From the NCBI GenBank assembly GCA_029959085.1, contig JARWIR010000005.1:2668501-2732500 (forward strand): 64,000 bases of DNA, written 5' to 3'. The first letter of the stretch is position 1, and every line of letters starts with the position of its first letter. The stretch is from Nemophila menziesii. Taxonomy: Eukaryota > Streptophyta > Magnoliopsida > Boraginales > Hydrophyllaceae. A model generated the notes under the pieces. The model made no database searches. It was not told the origin of the DNA and saw nothing but the letters and a program-made list of their open reading frames with translations. Positions 56,931 to 64,000 of this stretch are shown piece after piece. A program made the translations under genes and the position numbers.

Positions 56931-58478
56931 TGGTGTTGCCTAGGGTGTGATAAAATAATATAATAAAAGATAGATAAACGATGCACAATTCATCCTAGAC
57001 AAGCACGGTACTGCAAGTATTACAGGACGTATGCAAGTTTTAATGATAAGAAGAATTCGTCCTCAGGGACTTAGTGTGTTATACGGATGAGCAAATAATT
57101 AGAGTAGCAATTAATAATTAAAAGACAGAAACTAAAGATGAATAAATTGAGAGATGATTAACTAAACTAATGAAAATAAAAGACAAATAAATAAATACGA
57201 AGATATATGAGAGATATAGCTTATGTTTTGCTAGTATGTATTAATCCTTTTAATTCTTTCTATCAAATTCTAGTTAATAAGGGAGATAATAGCTCTTAGA
57301 TACTTAGTCAGGATTCTAAATTCCCATACCTTAGACCTTGAGAGCGACTAAGGGGGCTACGACACAACCACGAGGCAGTCTAAACTTAGGGTTATCAAGC
57401 TCTACCAAGGCCCTAAGCAATACGATTCCTTCAATTGGTGATATGGTGATTAAAACAAACCCTAATGACTATCTAGTTAGAATCGGTGTTGTCAGGACCA
57501 ATATCAGACACTATACGTTATGTGGTGTTTCAATATTTAGACACCCCTTCCAGGCGACCATCTAAAAACTATTAAGGAAGCCTAAAGTGATCAGGTTTAG
57601 GACAAACAATAATTCAAAACACATGAACAAATATATGGGTAAGCAGCTAATATCAATTTAAAACATATAATTCCCAAAGAAACTTAAAATAGAAAGAAAC
57701 TAGAATTCATAGATTATACATCATGCAAAACCCAAGCTATGGGAAAATTAGTTCACACCTGAAAGAAATAAACTAAAAGATTGAATAAAAGACTTCATCT
57801 TGCTCTCTACAATAACTCTAATGATATAAACCTTAAAGACTAATTTATGTGAGGCAAGGATTATTTACAAGAGATATAAGGGTGTATTTATAGGTGTTTA
57901 GAAGACCTAATTCATTTTCTTGGAGTGAAAGACAAGTAACTTGGGCTCCAAGCCCTACTCAAATTTGTAACCCTAAAATATAGAAAAGGTAATAATCTGC
58001 CGCTGTTTTGTTTTGGCCATAACTGCTTCAATACGTATCTGCTTGACGCGTTCCAATAGTCGAAACTGACCGTCTCGGAAAGCTCTTTAACTTTGCTTAA
58101 GACCATTATTCCAAATTCCTAGCCAATCTTGAGTTATAAGTCCATTTGTGGTCGTGGGTGCTGGAATTTAGATTTACTTGGCAACTTTATCTTTCCATAT
58201 CCTAGTTTTTCCTTTCTTTTCTCCAATTTCCATGTATAACTTCTTTCCTTTATCTTTTAGAATTGACTTGACAGCTAATTAATCTCTATATATATCTTTA
58301 AAGCTTCACACTAAATAAATAATTAAACCCAATATGCTCTAAAAATAATAAATCATAAAATCAAGACTAGAAATAGGAAAGTGCACTAATATATAGGAAA
58401 ATCAAGTATTTAGACTTCTAAAACACTAAAAATGATGTCTCCACTTAATATTAAATCATCACAAATGGGGAGACATCA
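56931..58478 (-). mobile_element. Solo LTR of an Athila-like element, minus orientation
   Basis: The 1548-bp LTR has TG...CA ends (TGGTGTTGCCTAGGGTGTGA at the left on the plus strand, GGGGAGACATCA at the right). It is flanked by the 5-base duplication ATGGT at 56926-56930 and 58479-58483. Sequence matches the LTR at 6556-8184 in reverse. A single LTR with intact duplication results from LTR-LTR recombination. It interrupts the older protease coding sequence in the middle of an IDVENG motif. Confidence 0.92.
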
Positions 58479-58483
58479 ATGGT

Positions 58484-59935
58484 GAACTCATAATTATAGT
58501 TCAAGATAAAGAAATCAAATTTACGTTGATGACGACGAAAATTCCTGATATTAAAGAAGATTGTTTTCGGGTTGATGAGATTGAGCAAGACAGCCAATAG
58601 TTCTATGATGAGATGAGTTTTGATGATATTTAACAAGCGACCTTAAGTCTTGATTCATCCAATTTATATGATGAGTTGAAATAAACTTTGAGGATTTTGA
58701 ATTCTAGGCATGTAAGATAAAAATGAGGCGCTATGAGCAAGTTTGAGATTTGGAAGACATTGAATCAAGGAAGAAACCATCGATTGAATTTCCACCCGAT
58801 CTTGAAAAAAAGTCTTTACCATCTCAATTGAGGTATGCATATCTTGAAACCATCTTAAAATTACCCTTTTTTACTTCTTCCATCTTACCTTTTCCTAAAG
58901 AATAAAAATTGCTGAGAGTTTTGCATGCTAACAAAGAGGTGAATAGGTGGACTACTGCCAACATAAAAGGAATTAGTCCAACTATTTTCAAAATCAGATT
59001 ATTCTAGAAGTCAAAAATCAAAGGTCTATTACGGGTTCAAGAACATTGGTGTAGATCAATAAAGAATTTGTGAGAAAAGAAGTGAGAAAACTTCTTGATG
59101 AAGGTCTTAATTTCTCGATTCAAAATAGTGAATGGGTAAGACTCGTTCAATGTATACTGGAAAAAAGAGGAATAACTATTATCCTCAACTTGAAGAACAA
59201 AGAAATACCATCATGAAACGTTATGGGTGGTGAGTTTGCATGGATTATCGCAAACGAAACAAATTAACATATAAAGATAATTTGCGTTTGCCTGTCATCA
59301 ACCGAATATTGGATAAACTTGCGGGTCGTGAATATTATTGTTTTTTGATAGGTATTCGGGGTATAACCAAATTTGTGTGGATCCCGCGGATCAACACAAG
59401 ACAAATTTTTATCAATGCCCTTTTTGGCACGTTTGCTTATCGAATGATGCATTTTGGTTTGTTTAATGCACCCACCACTTTTCATTGGTGTGGGATGGCT
59501 ATATATTGGGATATGATTGATAAAATTTTGGAGGTTTTCATGGATGATTTCTCGGTATTCGAGTTGATTATGATGAGTATATAATAACCTTGAAAAGGTG
59601 CTCATTCTATGAAAGAAAATCGATCTTGTTTTAAATTGGGAAAATGCCACTTCATGGTTCGAGAAGGGATTGTTTTGGGCTACAAAGTTTTGAATAAAGG
59701 TATGGAAGTTGATCGAGCAAAGATTGAAGTATCAAGACTTTACCACCTCCAGTTTTTGTTAAATGTGTGAGAATCTTTCTCGTCCACGCGGGGTTTTACC
59801 TTTGTTTTCTCAAGGATTTTTCGGAAATCACCAAATCCTTATGTAACCTCCTTGAAAAAAAATTCGACCTTTAATTTCAATAAGGCTTGTATGGCTTTGT
59901 TTTTTACAATCAAAGAGAAACTTATCTCACCATCA
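58484..59935 (+). pseudogene. Old Athila-like pol fragment, right part (protease end to RT)
   Basis: After the solo LTR the protease tail resumes (QDKEIKF, IKEDCFRVDE). A decayed linker with KGISPTIFKI follows, then reverse transcriptase: MDYRKRNKLTYKDNLRLPVI, LAGREYYCFL, GTFAYRMMHFGLFNAPTTF and the catalytic VFMDDFSVF. KCHFMVREGIVLG and EVDRAKIEVSR follow in another frame. Many stops and shifts; homology fades near 59935. This is an old, dead element and the host of the nested solo LTR. Confidence 0.85.
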
Positions 59936-60599
59936 CATTATATTTTCTCTGCTTTGGAAAAATTTATATCCAAGGATCGTTCATCAAGATTGCTGATATA
60001 CTAGCTAAATGTTCAAGACGGAGTATTGATATATCTTCTTGGGAAGATAAATATCTTTATCAAAATATTTGTTCCTTAATCGATCTATACAATAATATAA
60101 GAGTAGAATAATGGTCCTTCTTTGGTGTATTCTCCTTTTTTTATTCAGTCTTGTATTTCACTCTTTAAGTATTTATTAAAATGGAAATATATATTGACAA
60201 AAAAAGACTTGATGTGTGTGCAGTAATTTGATGGTTTGGAGGTAGAGATGGTGTATGGTAGAATATTTTACGAGTTATGGAAATCAACTAGGGTCTGAAA
60301 GTGTTTTCTTTACGAATGAATCATTTAAAATGGACATGTAGTGTTATATGGGTCATTGAATATATACAGAGTAAAGATGTATATCACATTTTCTGTTTCA
60401 CCCCTATATCAACACTCCTATGTGGAGGTTTTGAGTTCCAATTATATCATTTCACTTTCTTAAACTAAATTTCTCTCTTTCTTTTATTTAATGACATATT
60501 GACTTCTACATAGGAGATGATATAAGGATAAAAAACTAAGGGTGATATATAAAATATTAGTTGGACATTGTAGACCGATAGATGTAACCTATTTTATAA
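59936..60599. other. Spacer, no gene seen
   Basis: AT-rich. It was searched on the minus strand for an SnRK1-like first coding exon that would continue the inverted copy at 60600-61565, and none was found. Confidence 0.4.
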
Positions 60600-61565
60600 G
60601 ATAGATATTAATACAAATACCTAACAACATTATAAAATTATACAGTAATTGAGTATGAATAATTTTAGTGGATTTTTTCCTAATTTTTCTTACTTGATTT
60701 AGCCTTTTGGATATTAGGGTATTCCGAACTGTGCTTACACGGTTTCCGGTTCCAACACCGTTGTCAATTTAATAGGAACAATATTTGGGGTGTTCAACCG
60801 TAATCACCATTCATAACTCGTTTAGCTTTTTTATACAATGATTTGTTTAGAGAATCGTTTATATTTAGAATAAAAATGAATTTGGGATTTGGTTTTAAAG
60901 CCAAATATTAGATAACATACCATAATATTCATATTAATAAAGTTCATATTGAAATAGTGGACGGAGAAAGAGTTTGAATCACTATTTGGTATTACAGATT
61001 TTTTTTAGATTTGATAAATTCACGTTGTATAATAAGATATATTAGGGTAGGTTTAATTTAAATTAATTATTATATATTTATATCAGTTTGAGTGGGTTGA
61101 TTAACGGTTTTGTCATTTTAGGTTTTATGATTTAATATATGGGCAATATTTTGTAAGCACGACTCTTTATTAGATGCGTCATCTTTTAGTGAAATGTATA
61201 ATAGGATGAGTCTCTTTCTAACTTTTGGGTTTCATGCTTGAGTGATGGGTTCCATTCACCATTTTATCCTTCAAGTGTTATAATTTGATATTCTCAATTC
61301 ACTTTTTATATACAGTGGATCAATCACTTTGAATATGTTTTATTTTACTACATATTTATCATTGTTTGGATAAGGATTTTATTTAATTAGTTTGTATTTT
61401 TTTGATTCACATGTTGGTTTTAGTTGATATGGATAACATACAAGAGGAGAAGTCACTTTCTATTTTAAGTAATTATTGGTAAAATTAATGTTTGATCAAC
61501 GATTTTTGTCGTTGTTATGCTTTTAGGTTTTCACGATTTAACAGATCTGAATTATTTTTGTAAAT
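60600..61565 (-). repeat. Inverted, diverged copy of the SnRK1 5' region (left arm)
   Basis: Read on the minus strand this follows 62640-63590 in order. Matching blocks include AACAGATCTG/GACAGATCTG, TTGATTAACGGTTTTGTCAT, TTTAGATTTG, AGAAAGAGTTTGAA, ACTCGTTTAGCTTTTTTATA (the TATA region), GGTTACACGGT, and TTTTTCTTACTTGATTTAGC (the leader and donor side). Identity is roughly 70-75% by eye, with small gaps. It covers promoter, leader exon and part of the leader intron, but no kinase coding sequence. Confidence 0.75.
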
Positions 61566-62639
61566 ATGATGTCATTTTGTCTCCATTTTTTAGTTGATTG
61601 CAATATATGTCCTTAATAGTATGCACAAACTATACCATATATCCCTATATTATGCAAAAATTACATCATAAAATCTATATCATGTAAAATTGCTTTTAGG
61701 CCCTTATATTTGAGTTTGTCCAGTAGTTGAGAATGCTCTACATAGAATCATAGGAACATCTAAATATTCATTACAATCCAGTATGATGAAATCCACTAGA
61801 TAGACCATTTTTCCTACATTGACCAACTCATCTTCTACAATGCCCCATGGAAAGACTTGTGTTTTATCTGCTGGTTGTATTTTTTATTTTTCCTTTTGTT
61901 TTTTGTCTCGAGTCCCTTACTTTTCTTGTTGATTTATGAGTGCAGACTTTAATCTTGATTTTAGTTTCTTCTTTTTGGTGAATTATTGTAGTTCTTTTTA
62001 CAGTATGAATTAAACATTTATTATCCAATTCTATCCAAGCCAAATTCTTTGACATATATATATGTATATATATTATATTATATTTTATTTTATTTTAAAA
62101 AAGTGTCATTATATGGTATAAAGCAAGTGAAATAATACAAGTTTCCGTTAGCATTTAGGGGATGATCAAGCTGATGTTGGAAAAAACTAGGATTTTAGCA
62201 AAACAAAATGGTTCCATTTTGTTTCACCTACACAGAGCTTATAACCAGGTAGAATGATTCAATATAAAGATCAACTAGGCCGTAGGAAAACACCTATTTG
62301 AGAGTCTTAGACATAGGAGTGGATTTCTCAAGGTTAGGGATCAGGAAACTTTTTTTCGTACACTAGTAGTTAAAATCGTTTTTTCACACTTGTATCTTCT
62401 TTACATTTTATTCAATTATCTGGTCCCATTATACATTTCGTTTGAAAACAAATTCATCTTATCATACACTAAATTTAAAAGTGAAGCGAGAGTGTCAAAT
62501 CGTAAAAAACCTAAAGGACAAAATAGTGAATCAAATTCTTCAATTAAACAGTAAAGAATAGTGAAACTGAAAATTTAGAAAAAAACTCATCTTATTATAA
62601 GTCATACTTAGAAAACGACTTGGTTGTTATACATAATAT
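61566..62639. other. Spacer between the two inverted arms
   Basis: Contains units of the dispersed short repeat at 61600-61700 and otherwise AT-rich sequence without a supported gene. Confidence 0.45.
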
Positions 62640-63351
62640 TTATTAGAATAATACAGATCTGTCAAATTGTATAAACCTAAAATAACATAACAACGAATTA
62701 AACTCTGCATTAATAAGCAATAATTACTTAAAATTAGAAAGTGACTTATCCTATTATGCGCGGATCTTAACAAGTAACACCAACATGTTAATCTAAAAAA
62801 ACACTAATTAACTGAAATCATGAACCGAATAATGATGAATAGGTAATAAAATAAAATATATTCAAAGTGACTAGTCCACAATATTTTGAAAGTGATACGT
62901 GAATATAAAGTCGTAAAATTTGAAAGACACGACATTAAATGAAACCCATCAACCAGATATGAAACCTAAAAGTTAAAAATAGACTCATCCTATTATACAT
63001 TACACTTAGAAAACGACTCATCTGATAATAAGTTCTATTTAAAAATAACCGTAAAATGACAAAACCGTTAATCAACCTACTGAAGTGGATTTCAATAAAT
63101 TATAATAAATTTAAATTAACAAGTAACCTTTTTTCCCCTATGAATTAACAAATAACCCACTACTTAAATTACATGCAAATTTAGCAAATCTAAAAAACTT
63201 ACCATACCAGAAACTGAGTTTAAACTCTTTCTTTGTGCACTATTTCAAATATGGACCTTATTATTGTTTGGTATCTATTATTGGGCTTTACTAACTAAAG
63301 CCCAAAAGTCTTCTGATTCCAAAGATAAAAGATTCCGTGAAGGAAATCACA

Positions 63352-63362
63352 CTATAAAAAAA
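63352..63362 (+). promoter_or_regulatory. TATA box of the SnRK1 alpha gene
   Basis: CTATAAAAAAA lies about 270 bases before the ATG and about 135 before the leader donor site. The inverted copy retains a TATA sequence at the corresponding place. Confidence 0.6.
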
Positions 63363-63497
63363 AGCTAAACGAGTCAGAACGGTGCCGTACTATCGAACAC
63401 CGCAAAAACTGCTCTTATTCAATTAACGACGGCGCCGGAGCCGGCGACCGTGTAACCACAATTCAGAAACCCTAATTTCCCTACAAAGCTAACTCAG

Positions 63498-64000
<503 letters not shown>

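Noticed and set aside
59936..60599. Relic of an SnRK1 first coding exon on the minus strand
   Set aside because: Expected residues around the kinase Gly loop could not be found in any minus-strand frame, so the inverted copy seems to lack coding sequence.

Overview
This is a nuclear plant genomic window, almost certainly from a eudicot. The genes have many short introns with GT..AG borders, plant-specific families are present (phytocyanin, group I WRKY, SnRK1 alpha, DUF1336/CW14-like), and the AT-rich intergenic DNA is filled with plant-type LTR retrotransposons, L1-type LINEs, SINEs, MITEs and hAT/MULE elements. The species cannot be named from the sequence alone.

Host genes, left to right: the 3' end of a phytocyanin/lamin-like protein (1-258, +); a mitochondrial stomatin-like protein (2509-3669, -); a plastid DUF3598-type protein in seven exons (12766-14394, +); a small plastid single-membrane-span protein in three exons (16767-17658, -); a group I WRKY factor (28047-30549, +); a myristoylated CDK-like kinase of the IBS1/At1g54610 type (31371-34923, +); a CW14/EDR2-like DUF1336 protein in nine exons (37484-41465, -); and the start of an SnRK1 alpha kinase (63621-end, +). 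They do not form an operon-like or pathway cluster. All exon joins were worked out by reading splice sites and keeping frame.

Mobile DNA: 4620-4742 is a tRNA-derived SINE with a 17-bp target duplication. 5215-11110 is a nest: the 3' part of an Athila-like Ty3 element whose LTR abuts a broken Ty1/copia pol, followed by the copia LTR. 12184-12621 is a MULE-type MITE. LINE remnants lie at 14830-16240 and 18180-18600. A TIR element sits at 19103-20341 and a hAT-like element at 21423-23370. 44700-59935 is a multi-layer nest: a LINE split by a complete 9.0-kb Ty3 element with virtually identical LTRs and perfect 5-bp target duplications, then a copia LTR, then an old Athila-like fragment split by a solo LTR.

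Three points deserve most attention. (1) The young Ty3 element (45849-54849) encodes one 933-codon Gag-protease ORF fused to an integrase C-terminus-like tail, with no reverse transcriptase or integrase core; it looks like a recently mobilised non-autonomous element. (2) The SnRK1 alpha promoter, 5' leader and leader intron (62640-63590) are mirrored by a diverged inverted copy at 60600-61565 that lacks coding sequence. (3) A short repeat close to GGGACCTATAGTGCAATT occurs dozens of times across introns and intergenic DNA over the whole window and matches no element boundary seen here.
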